DNA of 15,834 nt, taken from NCBI GenBank assembly GCA_030613915.1, contig JAUWKY010000007.1, positions 1 through 15,834 of the forward strand. Reading direction: 5' to 3'. The notes under the pieces are model-generated. The model had not been told where the DNA came from and made no database searches. It saw only the letters and a program-made list of their open reading frames with translations. Positions 1 to 6,425 of the stretch are shown here, one piece after another (positions within the stretch are counted from its first letter, which is position 1; every line of letters starts with the position of its first letter). The translations under genes and the position numbers were made by a program. This DNA comes from Syntrophobacterales bacterium. Lineage in GTDB: Bacteria > Desulfobacterota > Syntrophobacteria > BM002.

Positions 1-397
1 GCAATTGGGCAAGGTGCTTTCCCGGTGCAGTCAACATCTGTGCCAGGGGTCTGGCAAGAGAGGTCCGGCCCCCATACTTAAAACGATGGAGGACCTCCCT
101 GAGAGCACCCTGATAAGTACCCGTTGAACGAGCCCGGTCGAAATAGTGTATTCCACCGAGACAGTCACCGCAGAGATGAGGCTTAGGGATTTCCGTTGCG
201 TATGGCAACCCGCACCCTGGACAGTACGGCTCCGAGATGAGTTCCAGAGTCCTCAGGCAATCCGGACAGAAAGGTCCTGACCGGTCTGAGTGTAAGGGTT
301 GCCCGCAACCTGCACAGGTCGGCGGATAGATGAAAAGAGTTAGCTCTTGCACGAGTCTGGCTGCGAGGACTGGCAAACGATGGGCCCACTTCTGCAT
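1..397 (-). CDS. comF: ComF family protein (double zinc ribbon plus phosphoribosyltransferase), 5' part only
   Basis: The reading frame starts at 397 and runs off the left edge, giving about 132 residues of a protein usually near 230-250 residues. It has four Cys-x-x-Cys pairs (C28/C31, C44/C47, C59/C62, C76/C79), the double zinc ribbon at the N terminus of ComF/GntX-type proteins. The start of the phosphoribosyltransferase domain follows, with the typical run FDRARSTGTYQGALREVLHR and then FKYGG near residue 106. In naturally competent bacteria ComF acts in the cytoplasm during uptake of transforming DNA; elsewhere its role is unclear, so the name does not prove competence. An in-frame ATG at 439 would add 14 residues, but it lies inside a short tandem repeat and those residues do not look like the family; a stop codon lies just upstream of it. 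The PRPP-binding loop and C terminus are outside the window, so completeness cannot be judged. It lies downstream of icd on the same strand. Confidence 0.85.
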   Translation of the reverse strand, partial: MQKWAHRLPVLAARLVQELTLFIYPPTCAGCGQPLHSDRSGPFCPDCLRTLELISEPYCPGCGLPYATEIPKPHLCGDCLGGIHYFDRARSTGTYQGALREVLHRFKYGGRTSLARPLAQMLTAPGKHLAQL

Positions 398-437
398 CTG
401 GGCACCGGTTGTATTGAGCGTTGGCTTGTTTGACCCC

Positions 438-488
438 ATGCCCTATGCCCTACTTGTCCTGAGCCTGTCGAAGGATGCTCTATGCTCT
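438..488. repeat. 7-bp tandem repeats flanking a GTCGAAGG-type dispersed repeat
   Basis: Two copies of ATGCCCT (438-451) and two copies of ATGCTCT (475-488) flank CCTGAGCCTGTCGAAGGA (about 458-475). The middle piece is an imperfect palindrome (TCCT...AGGA ends) and resembles a short repeat I recall as scattered through many unrelated bacterial genomes. The block fills the spacer between the icd stop codon (489-491) and the comF start. The right pair of heptamers touches the icd stop codon. Confidence 0.6.
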
Positions 489-1727
489 TTACATACGTTC
501 TACGATCGCTGAAGCAAACTCGGAGCACTTAACTTCTTCGGCTTCATCCATCTGGCGGGCCAGATCATAGGTAACTGTTCCAGCAGAGACGGTCGCTTCC
601 AATGCGGTCCGAATCAGATCACTCACCTCTTTCCACCCCATGTAATCAAACAGCATGGCCCCGGAGAGAATGAGCGAACTGGGGTTGACCTTGTCCTGAC
701 CAGCATATTTGGGGGCAGTCCCGTGCGTGGCCTCAAACACAGCCACCTCATCGCCGATGTTGGCGCCCGGAGCCATTCCTAATCCTCCCACCTGCGCTGC
801 CAGGGCATCAGACAGATAGTCACCGTTCAAGTTTGGCATTGCCAGAACATCATACTCTTCCGGCCGCAACAGCGCCTGCTGGAACATCATGTCTGCAATT
901 CGATCTTTTATCACCACCCTACCCGGTGGTTGTTTCCCTCCATGCTTTTCGTAGACATCCGCCTCGGAGATCGTCTGTCCTGCAAACTCCTCTGCTGCCA
1001 ATTCGTAACCCCACTGGCGAAAAGCTCCTTCTGTATATTTCATGATGTTGCCTTTGTGCACCAGGGTAAGGTTTTGATAGCCTTGATCAAGGGCATAACG
1101 AATGGCCCGCCTCACCAGTCTCTGACTGGCAAACTTACTCATGGGCTTAATCCCGATGGCCGATTCAGGCCTGATTTCCCGATTCAGGTGCTCGCTAATA
1201 TAGCTCACCAACTGGTTGGCCTCAGGAGAATTAGCCGGCCACTCGATACCAGCATACACATCTTCCGTGTTTTCTCGGAACACCACCATGTCCACCTTTT
1301 CTGGAAAACGAACCGGCGCCGGAACTCCCTTGTAGTAGCGAACCGGGCGCACACAGGCATAAAGATCGAGAACCTGTCTGAGGGTAACGTTTAGGCTGCG
1401 GATGCCACCGCCCACCGGAGTAGTAAGTGGTCCCTTGATGCCCACTATGCATTGGCGCAGCTTCTGTAAGGTTTGTTCCGGCAACCACTGACCGCTTTCT
1501 GCAAAAGCTTTTTCTCCAGCCAGCGCCTCCTGCCATTGAACTTTTCGCTGGCCTCCATATGCCTTTGCCACCGCGGAATCGAACACTTTGACGGCCGCCC
1601 GGGAGATATCGGGGCCGATGCCGTCACCCTCAATGGAAACAACGATGGGGTTGTCGGGAACCGTCAAGGTTCCGTCATCATCCAGAGTGATCAATTGGCC
1701 TTTCTGAACTGAACCCTCTGTACTCAT
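489..1727 (-). CDS. icd: NADP-dependent isocitrate dehydrogenase
   Basis: This cytoplasmic TCA-cycle enzyme oxidatively decarboxylates isocitrate to 2-oxoglutarate, making NADPH. The 412-residue product resembles E. coli Icd (416 residues) along its whole length. [13 protein letters not shown] carries the active-site serine (S111, like E. coli S113), and [13 protein letters not shown] carries the catalytic tyrosine (Y158). K340/Y341 (APKYAG) and Y387/R391 (TYDLAR) match the E. coli residues that bind the 2'-phosphate of NADP (K344/Y345, Y391/R395), so NADP rather than NAD use is well supported. I chose the ATG at 1727 because a GAGGA ribosome site lies 8 bases upstream; an upstream in-frame start at 1775 would add 16 residues that overlap a heptamer repeat. 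No AceK kinase is visible, so phosphorylation control cannot be claimed. It follows prmA on the same strand, separated by a repeat-filled spacer. Confidence 0.96.
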   Translation of the reverse strand: MSTEGSVQKGQLITLDDDGTLTVPDNPIVVSIEGDGIGPDISRAAVKVFDSAVAKAYGGQRKVQWQEALAGEKAFAESGQWLPEQTLQKLRQCIVGIKGPLTTPVGGGIRSLNVTLRQVLDLYACVRPVRYYKGVPAPVRFPEKVDMVVFRENTEDVYAGIEWPANSPEANQLVSYISEHLNREIRPESAIGIKPMSKFASQRLVRRAIRYALDQGYQNLTLVHKGNIMKYTEGAFRQWGYELAAEEFAGQTISEADVYEKHGGKQPPGRVVIKDRIADMMFQQALLRPEEYDVLAMPNLNGDYLSDALAAQVGGLGMAPGANIGDEVAVFEATHGTAPKYAGQDKVNPSSLILSGAMLFDYMGWKEVSDLIRTALEATVSAGTVTYDLARQMDEAEEVKCSEFASAIVERM

Positions 1728-1765
1728 AATTAGATCCTCACTTTTTTGGCTCACTTCGTTCGCCG

Positions 1766-1793
1766 CATGGCGCAAAGCGCTCAGCGCATAGCG
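1766..1793. repeat. degenerate 7-bp tandem array, four units
   Basis: Four consecutive heptamers, CATGGCG, CAAAGCG, CTCAGCG and CATAGCG, fit a CATAGCG-like consensus. The array lies just upstream of icd and just outside the 189-bp inverted-repeat element. It reads in the opposite direction to the array at 2001-2028. Confidence 0.6.
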
Positions 1794-1811
1794 TCCTCAT
1801 CGTCTCGGCTT

Positions 1812-2000
1812 TAGCCCGGATATTTCATCACGCCCTGGCGTGACTGCGACCGCGGATATGACCGTTCTTCCGGGCGTCCTCGGGTATCGGACCCTGCGAC
1901 GGACTGTTCAAGTACGCCTCGGATCCAATCCCCTGCGGTTGCCCGGTGGCACACCCTTCTCCACGGTCTCGCGACACCAATTCGTGAAATATCCGGGCTA
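1812..2000. repeat. 189-bp non-coding element with 16-bp perfect terminal inverted repeats
   Basis: TAGCCCGGATATTTCA at 1812-1827 is the exact reverse complement of TGAAATATCCGGGCTA at 1985-2000. Just inside the left end is a perfect hairpin, TCACGCC-CT-GGCGTGA (1828-1843). The interior is GC-rich and has no convincing reading frame. This is the shape of a non-autonomous miniature transposable element or of a palindromic intergenic repeat that folds as RNA. No target duplication is obvious. It fills most of the prmA-icd spacer, so in a joint transcript it would form a long-range stem between the two messages. Confidence 0.65.
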
Positions 2001-2028
2001 GGCTGTGGGCTATACTCTATACGCTGTA
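2001..2028. repeat. degenerate 7-bp tandem array, inverted relative to 1766-1793
   Basis: Four consecutive heptamers, GGCTGTG, GGCTATA, CTCTATA and CGCTGTA, are the reverse-complement form of the CATAGCG-type units at 1766-1793. The array abuts the right terminal repeat of the 189-bp element and ends 20 bases short of the prmA stop codon. Confidence 0.55.
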
Positions 2029-2048
2029 TAATTTTTTCGCAAACTCCA

Positions 2049-2951
2049 CTACTTGTCTTTCCTTAACACCAGTGCTCGCCACTCTTCCGTGGCTCGACTG
2101 TCTACCACTTTAAAATAATGAGCCTGGAAACATTTGGCAACCTCTTCCACCTGCTCGGCCAATATACCCGAGAGCAACAACAAGCCCTTATCAGAAACGT
2201 GCCCGGCCAGGTCATCTGCCATGTGAGTGAGGAGGGATGCGGTGAGGTTGGCTACCACCACATCAAAAGTCTGCTCCACCTGATCCAGGGGAGTAAGAGC
2301 GACCGACATGACCTCCCCAACGCCGTTTCTATCCACGTTGCGCTGTGCTGCTTCAAGGGCTTCAGGATCGATCTCCAGGCCCAAGACCAGCTGCGCCCCC
2401 TGGCGTGCAGCAACAATTCCCAAAATACCACTGCCAGTGCCCACGTCCAATACAGAAGGACCCGAATGGGCCTCTTCTGCTGAGACGCTGCCTAAAATGT
2501 GCTCGAGTATTTCGATGCAAAGAGCTGTGCTCGGGTGATTGCCGGTGCCAAAGGCCCGTTCCGGATCGATTTCTATAACAACCTGATTTGCACTTGACTC
2601 ATAAGACTCCCAACTGGGTTTCACCACAATACTGCTGCCAATCCGTATGGGTTTAAAAAAGGTTTTCCAGGATTCTGCCCAATCTTCATTTTGCAGGTTT
2701 TCCTGAAGTACTTTCAGCGTAGGCAGTTCCGGGTACAGTTGCTGGAGGTCCTTGTAGTAACGGCGCAACTGTTTGAGGCAATTTCGGACTTCTTCACCCT
2801 GGCGGCAGTACGCCTTGATCCAGTTGCCTTTTAACTCTACCCCCCGACTCGTTTGCTCCACCAGAAAGTTCGCCATAGGTTCCTGCACGACTTGCGGCGA
2901 CCAAACAGACAGGCTAACCCAGCTCTCACCTCCGGGAGAATCGTCTTGCAT
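2049..2951 (-). CDS. prmA: ribosomal protein L11 methyltransferase
   Basis: PrmA uses S-adenosylmethionine to methylate ribosomal protein L11 in the cytoplasm. The 300-residue length is normal for the family. An N-terminal substrate-recognition part (about residues 10-100, beginning WVSLSV) precedes a class I methyltransferase domain. The family signature FGTGNHPST is at 134-142, the SAM-binding loop LDVGTGSG at 168-175, an acidic end of strand 2 (GLEIDPEA) at 191-198, and the motif VVANLTASLL at 232-241. The ATG at 2951 is preceded by AGGAG with 9 bases of spacing, and the N-terminal strand that this start includes matches the family. A strong -10/-35 pair upstream suggests its own promoter. 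The gene lies between the second TRAP permease and icd, with no evident functional link to either; the role in L11 methylation is inferred from similarity. Confidence 0.93.
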   Translation of the reverse strand: MQDDSPGGESWVSLSVWSPQVVQEPMANFLVEQTSRGVELKGNWIKAYCRQGEEVRNCLKQLRRYYKDLQQLYPELPTLKVLQENLQNEDWAESWKTFFKPIRIGSSIVVKPSWESYESSANQVVIEIDPERAFGTGNHPSTALCIEILEHILGSVSAEEAHSGPSVLDVGTGSGILGIVAARQGAQLVLGLEIDPEALEAAQRNVDRNGVGEVMSVALTPLDQVEQTFDVVVANLTASLLTHMADDLAGHVSDKGLLLLSGILAEQVEEVAKCFQAHYFKVVDSRATEEWRALVLRKDK

Positions 2952-2991
2952 CCTTCAACTCTCCTACTGTCGTGGGGTCTTTGCTTAAAGA

Positions 2992-3020
2992 ATTATAGGA
3001 GAAACAAAACGGTTCAGCAA
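2992..3020 (-). promoter_or_regulatory. probable sigma-70 promoter for prmA
   Basis: Read on the minus strand, TTGCTG (3020-3015) and a perfect TATAAT (2997-2992) are separated by 17 bases. Transcription would begin near 2985, giving a leader of about 35 bases to the prmA ATG with the AGGAG ribosome site inside it. The -35 box matches the consensus at three of six bases. No U-tract terminator is visible after the upstream permease, so read-through is also possible. Confidence 0.55.
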
Positions 3021-3078
3021 GGCGGTGTGCATTTTTTTGGAAGGTCTTTTCTGAGGAAAAGGGTCCGGAGAGTCTGGT

Positions 3079-5142
3079 CTAAACAGCCGACCTGAGTTTT
3101 GCCCTTTCCGCCGCCATCATCCTCATTTTCTGCAGGAATACCACCAGAGCGTAAAGGGCTATACCGAGCGGGTAGAAATAGTACCTCATGGAAAGATCCA
3201 CATGGAAAAACGTAGCGACTCCACCTGGGTGAAAAAGGGTATACCATGCTGCCAGGAAGAAAGGAATCTCATACAGTTTGTTCTTGGTCAAACACCACCC
3301 CTGAGCAAAACACTCAAAAGAAGACATCCCAATCAGGCACATGATGAATATCATGATACCCTGTGGCCAACTATTGATGTTGTGTAGTATCAGCTCCGGA
3401 TTGAATACGAACATGAAGGCGATACAGGAGGTCCTGATATCATACAAAAAGCCCTGGATGCCGGTGGGAATCGGATCAGACTCCGCTATGGCAGCCGCAG
3501 CATAGGCAGCAAGACCCACGGGTGGTGTATCATCAGCCAATATGCCGAAGTAAAAGCAAAAGAGGTGGGCTGCCATCAGCGGAATGATAAACCCATACAA
3601 GCCTCCCACTTCAACAATGATTGGCGCCGTCAATGACGCCATTACGATATAGGTGGCAGTGGTGGGAAGTCCCATGCCAATTATGAGACTTGCTATGGCG
3701 GTGATGAGAAGCAAGAGAAAGATATTGCCGTGGGCAAGAATCTCGACAACAGCTGATATCATCCCACCAATGCCCATGTTGACAACGCCCACGATTATTC
3801 CCGCGCATGCACATGCGAGCGCCACAGACATCATGTTCTTGGAGCCCTGGATAAAGCCATCTCTAATAAGCAGAAATCCATTTTTTATCGCAGAGCCGAA
3901 TCCCCTCTTCTCCAGGATCGCTTTTCTTATTTCCTGGTAGAAGATAATCACAAACAAAAGCATTATGGATTTGAAAGCTGCCAGCTCAGGAGAGTGGCGG
4001 AGATAGATGAGCTCCCACAATAACATTCCCAATGGGATCAAATAGTGGGCGCCCCCTTTGAGAGTCCCCCAAAAGCTGGGGATATCTTCCGGGGGAAGTC
4101 CCATGATGCCCAGTTTACATGCTTCAAGGTGTGATATACAAAAAAGACCGAAGTATGAAGCGAAAGCAGGAATAGCGGCCGCCTTCACCACCTCCATGTA
4201 AGGCACGTTTACATACTCGGCAATAATGAAAGCCGCCGCCCCCATAATCGGTGGCATCAACTGACCGTCTGTACTGGCGGCAACCTCGACTGCCGCCGCC
4301 TTCTTTGCCGGGTAGCCGATTTTTTTCATCAAGGGTATGGTGAACGGTCCAGTGGTAACGATATTGGCAATGCTGGAGCCGGAAACAAGGCCGGTGGCGC
4401 CGCTCGCTACAATGGCAGCCTTTGCAGCACCCCCCTTGTACCGACCGAGAAAGGAGAGAGCAATGTCGGTGAAAAACTTTCCTGCCCCCGCCTTGTCTAA
4501 TAGAGCGCCCAAGAGCACAAACAGGTAGACAATGGCAGAGGAAACTCCGAGGGGAATACCGTAGATTCCTTCTGTTGAATTGGTGATGTTGCTCAGGTAT
4601 TTGCTGAGTGAAACCCCTTTGAAGGCGATAAGGTCGGGCATATGAGGGCCAAGGAAGGCATAGAGCGTAAAACCAATGGCAATGACTGAGAGAGCCGGTC
4701 CGATAATTCTTCTTGTCGCCTCAAGGAGCAGTATTACCAGGATCGTTCCCGAAACCATGTCCGCAGTGGACGGTGCTCCGGCCCTCATGGCGATCCCCTC
4801 ATAGAACAACGCCAGATAAAGTGCTGTGAACGCGCCGACTAAGGTAAGAATATAATCGAGAATCGGGATGCGATCCATGACGGCAAGAAAGCCAAGATAT
4901 TTTTTCGGTCGTTTAAAGCAGGGCATCAAAAGAAAGAGAAGAGCCATTGCGAAAGCAAGGTGTATAGCCCTTTCCTGGGTGCTGTCAATTACAAGCACAC
5001 TGGGGAGTGCCAGCTGAAAAAGCGCCCATGAAATGGAGATAATCGCTACAAGATAGTATTCGAATGGACTCAAACTCCGGACTTCAGCCCGTTCTTCTCT
5101 CAGGAGCTCCTCTGCGGTTTTTTCTTTTCTGTCTTTTAGCAT
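3079..5142 (-). CDS. TRAP transporter fused permease (4TM plus 12TM), second copy
   Basis: This inner-membrane protein (687 residues from the ATG at 5142) joins the small DctQ-like and large DctM-like TRAP subunits, as is usual for TAXI-type systems that take up organic solutes using an ion gradient. After a charged N terminus (about residues 1-25) come hydrophobic segments, then the DctM-like core: GLVSGSSIANIVTTG (251-265), the stretch ASTDGQLMPPIMGAAAF about 25 residues later, GMGLPTTATYIVMA, and FGILADDTPPVGLAAYAAAAIA. It closely resembles the permease at 6426-8498 at protein level. An in-frame TTG at 5208 would add 22 residues; neither start has a clear ribosome site, so the start is uncertain. 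No receptor gene is adjacent to this copy, so it may share the TAXI protein encoded upstream. The substrate cannot be told from sequence. Confidence 0.93.
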   Translation of the reverse strand: MLKDRKEKTAEELLREERAEVRSLSPFEYYLVAIISISWALFQLALPSVLVIDSTQERAIHLAFAMALLFLLMPCFKRPKKYLGFLAVMDRIPILDYILTLVGAFTALYLALFYEGIAMRAGAPSTADMVSGTILVILLLEATRRIIGPALSVIAIGFTLYAFLGPHMPDLIAFKGVSLSKYLSNITNSTEGIYGIPLGVSSAIVYLFVLLGALLDKAGAGKFFTDIALSFLGRYKGGAAKAAIVASGATGLVSGSSIANIVTTGPFTIPLMKKIGYPAKKAAAVEVAASTDGQLMPPIMGAAAFIIAEYVNVPYMEVVKAAAIPAFASYFGLFCISHLEACKLGIMGLPPEDIPSFWGTLKGGAHYLIPLGMLLWELIYLRHSPELAAFKSIMLLFVIIFYQEIRKAILEKRGFGSAIKNGFLLIRDGFIQGSKNMMSVALACACAGIIVGVVNMGIGGMISAVVEILAHGNIFLLLLITAIASLIIGMGLPTTATYIVMASLTAPIIVEVGGLYGFIIPLMAAHLFCFYFGILADDTPPVGLAAYAAAAIAESDPIPTGIQGFLYDIRTSCIAFMFVFNPELILHNINSWPQGIMIFIMCLIGMSSFECFAQGWCLTKNKLYEIPFFLAAWYTLFHPGGVATFFHVDLSMRYYFYPLGIALYALVVFLQKMRMMAAERAKLRSAV

Positions 5143-5237
5143 TTTAGCCGTGATTATGTAGCGTTCATGGCCCGTTACCGCTGCCAATCCATCAAGCCCG
5201 GATATCAATACTGAATTTTCAGGACTTGCCGTAGGAA

Positions 5238-5268
5238 CCCGAATCCCTCAGCACCAGCGGGATTAGGG
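5238..5268 (-). promoter_or_regulatory. hairpin between the stress-protein gene and the second permease
   Basis: CCCGAATCCC (5238-5247) pairs with GGGATTAGGG (5259-5268) except for one internal mismatch, around an 11-base loop. On the minus strand it lies 12 bases after the stress-protein stop codon and has no U tract after it, so it is not a classical terminator. An RNA-stabilising or processing role between the two messages is possible. Confidence 0.35.
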
Positions 5269-5280
5269 CTGGGCGAGATG

Positions 5281-5736
5281 CTATTTCTTTTTGTAGAATA
5301 TGACACTCACAGGAGAGTGCCGGAACATCTTTTCAGCCACAGATCCCGTCAGCAACCGGGGGTGATCGCTTTGGCCCTTGGATCCCATGACCACCAGGTC
5401 TACACCCTCGTCTTTGACAACCCTAATGACTTTCGCAAAAGGATCGCCGACTTTGAAAGTGGATCTGATTTTCTCTTGGGGAAATCCAGACTCAGCTATC
5501 ATTTTCCTGAGTTGCGCCTTGCGCTCTTCTTTAACGCCTTCGATGTAATCTTTTGTGCTTATGCTATAGCCCATGGATTCAATTTTGCTGATTGCTCTCA
5601 CATCCTTAGCATCAATGACATTTACCACAATCAGCTCAGCTTGCAGTTGGTCCGCCAACCGAGTCGCATAAGTGAACGTATCAGCACAGTATTCCGAGAA
5701 GCATATCGCCACCAGGATCTTGTTTACTTCAGACAT
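5281..5736 (-). CDS. universal stress protein, UspA family
   Basis: This 151-residue cytoplasmic protein is a single Usp domain (alpha/beta nucleotide-binding fold). The ATP-binding signature G-x2-G-x9-G-S is complete: G118, G121, G131, S132. The first strand KILVAICFS lacks the aspartate seen in most ATP-binding members (typically VDGS); the matching position is C12. The ATG at 5736 has AGGAGA 4-5 bases upstream. Usp genes next to TRAP transporters are known: TeaD in the Halomonas ectoine transporter TeaABC regulates uptake. Its place between two TRAP permeases suggests a similar transport-regulating role, which is inference. A 144-bp palindromic element ends 19 bases upstream of the start codon, so its transcription or message stability may depend on that element. 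Confidence 0.92.
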   Translation of the reverse strand: MSEVNKILVAICFSEYCADTFTYATRLADQLQAELIVVNVIDAKDVRAISKIESMGYSISTKDYIEGVKEERKAQLRKMIAESGFPQEKIRSTFKVGDPFAKVIRVVKDEGVDLVVMGSKGQSDHPRLLTGSVAEKMFRHSPVSVIFYKKK

Positions 5737-5754
5737 GATGTCTCCTATGGTGTT

Positions 5755-5898
5755 TAGCTACTGTCCATCCGGAAACTTGCGCCTTTGGATGTCATTCTGA
5801 GGAACGGAGTGACGAAGAATCCCGTAGTTGATTGTAAATCAGAGATTCTTCGCTCCACTCAGAATGACACTGATTCGTTTCCGGATGGACAGTAGCTA
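5755..5898. repeat. 144-bp nested palindromic element with 22-bp terminal inverted repeats
   Basis: Positions 5755-5776 and 5877-5898 are perfect 22-base inverted repeats (TAGCTACTGTCCATCC followed by GGAAAC on the left). Inside, GTCATTCTGAG (5791-5801) pairs with CTCAGAATGAC (5858-5868), and CGAAGAATC (5813-5821) pairs with GATTCTTCG (5844-5852). The inner motif resembles a dispersed repeat I recall from many bacterial genomes. TAGCTA at both ends is self-complementary, so it could instead be a 6-bp direct target duplication flanking 16-bp terminal repeats. The element has no reading frame and looks like a miniature mobile element or a palindromic intergenic repeat. Confidence 0.75.
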
Positions 5899-6387
5899 CT
5901 TCCCCTCTTGCAGATCTCGAACCGGCAAGGCTCGGTAAGCCTTCCAGTGGCGCTTGAGCTCCATATAATGATAGCCCCGCTGGAAGTTATAAACCCGGGC
6001 TGTTATGCTCTTGACCTCGCTTGTCCACACCCAGCCACAGCTCAGCTCGATCTCGGGGACCATCTTGACCTTCTGGCCACAATCGGTCTCATAGCCTTTG
6101 TATTTTTTGTCGCGCACGAATAGGCTTTGAAGCTCTTGCATCGTCGGCAGCCGCCAGTTGTCGTACTTTCCCATGATCTGCGGTGGCCCCCATCTGCAAT
6201 ATCTCTCAGCTCCCCGCCAATCAATGTCACCCTGATTGTCGTATTTGGCCCACATGACTCCCAGCTGGTGGTCGGTTACCGTGCCGTCGCCATTGTCGGT
6301 AAAACGTTCCCCAGCAAACGCCAAAGAAACGAAAATCACAAAAAAAGCTATCAACAAACTTAAGCACGAAGCTCGAAGCCTAGACAT
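5896..6387 (-). CDS. exported DUF1566 domain protein
   Basis: This small protein (163 residues) starts with a clear Sec signal peptide: positive MSRLR, a hydrophobic core to residue 24, and a likely AFA|G cut after residue 25. The mature part is one DUF1566 domain: FTDNGDGTVTDHQLGVMWAK (29-48), DNWRLPTMQELQSL (76-89), GWVWTSE (118-124) and RALPVRD (152-158). DUF1566 has no settled biochemical role; it is common in exported proteins of environmental proteobacteria. C64, C103 and C117 could form disulfides. The ATG at 6387 has AAGGAG 7 bases upstream and begins 38 bases after the first permease ends, so the two are almost certainly co-transcribed, which suggests a periplasmic accessory role in uptake or sensing. 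The TAG stop codon is supplied by the end of the 144-bp palindromic element, so the original C terminus may have been altered. Confidence 0.88.
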   Translation of the reverse strand: MSRLRASCLSLLIAFFVIFVSLAFAGERFTDNGDGTVTDHQLGVMWAKYDNQGDIDWRGAERYCRWGPPQIMGKYDNWRLPTMQELQSLFVRDKKYKGYETDCGQKVKMVPEIELSCGWVWTSEVKSITARVYNFQRGYHYMELKRHWKAYRALPVRDLQEGK

Positions 6388-6425
6388 GTTTACACTCCTT
6401 GTGCGCGTCCCTTGCCAAGTGCTTT

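Noticed and set aside
930..1394. 154-codon plus-strand frame inside icd, and similar long frames opposite prmA, the permeases and the TAXI gene
   Set aside because: These are antisense shadows of clearly conserved genes; none shows family motifs of its own.
1844..1984. tRNA-like or intron-like RNA inside the 189-bp element
   Set aside because: I looked for T-arm and cloverleaf spacing and for intron core motifs and found none that hold together.
3020..3078. Possible terminator after the second permease (CTTTTC-CTCA-GAAAAG hairpin, about 3046-3061)
   Set aside because: On the transcribed minus strand the hairpin is followed by an A-rich, not U-rich, run, and the stem is weak.
5195..5205. AGCCCGGATAT, an 11-base match to the end of the 189-bp element
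   Set aside because: A lone partial match of this length is plausible by chance in a 16-kb window (a few percent), and no partner end is nearby.
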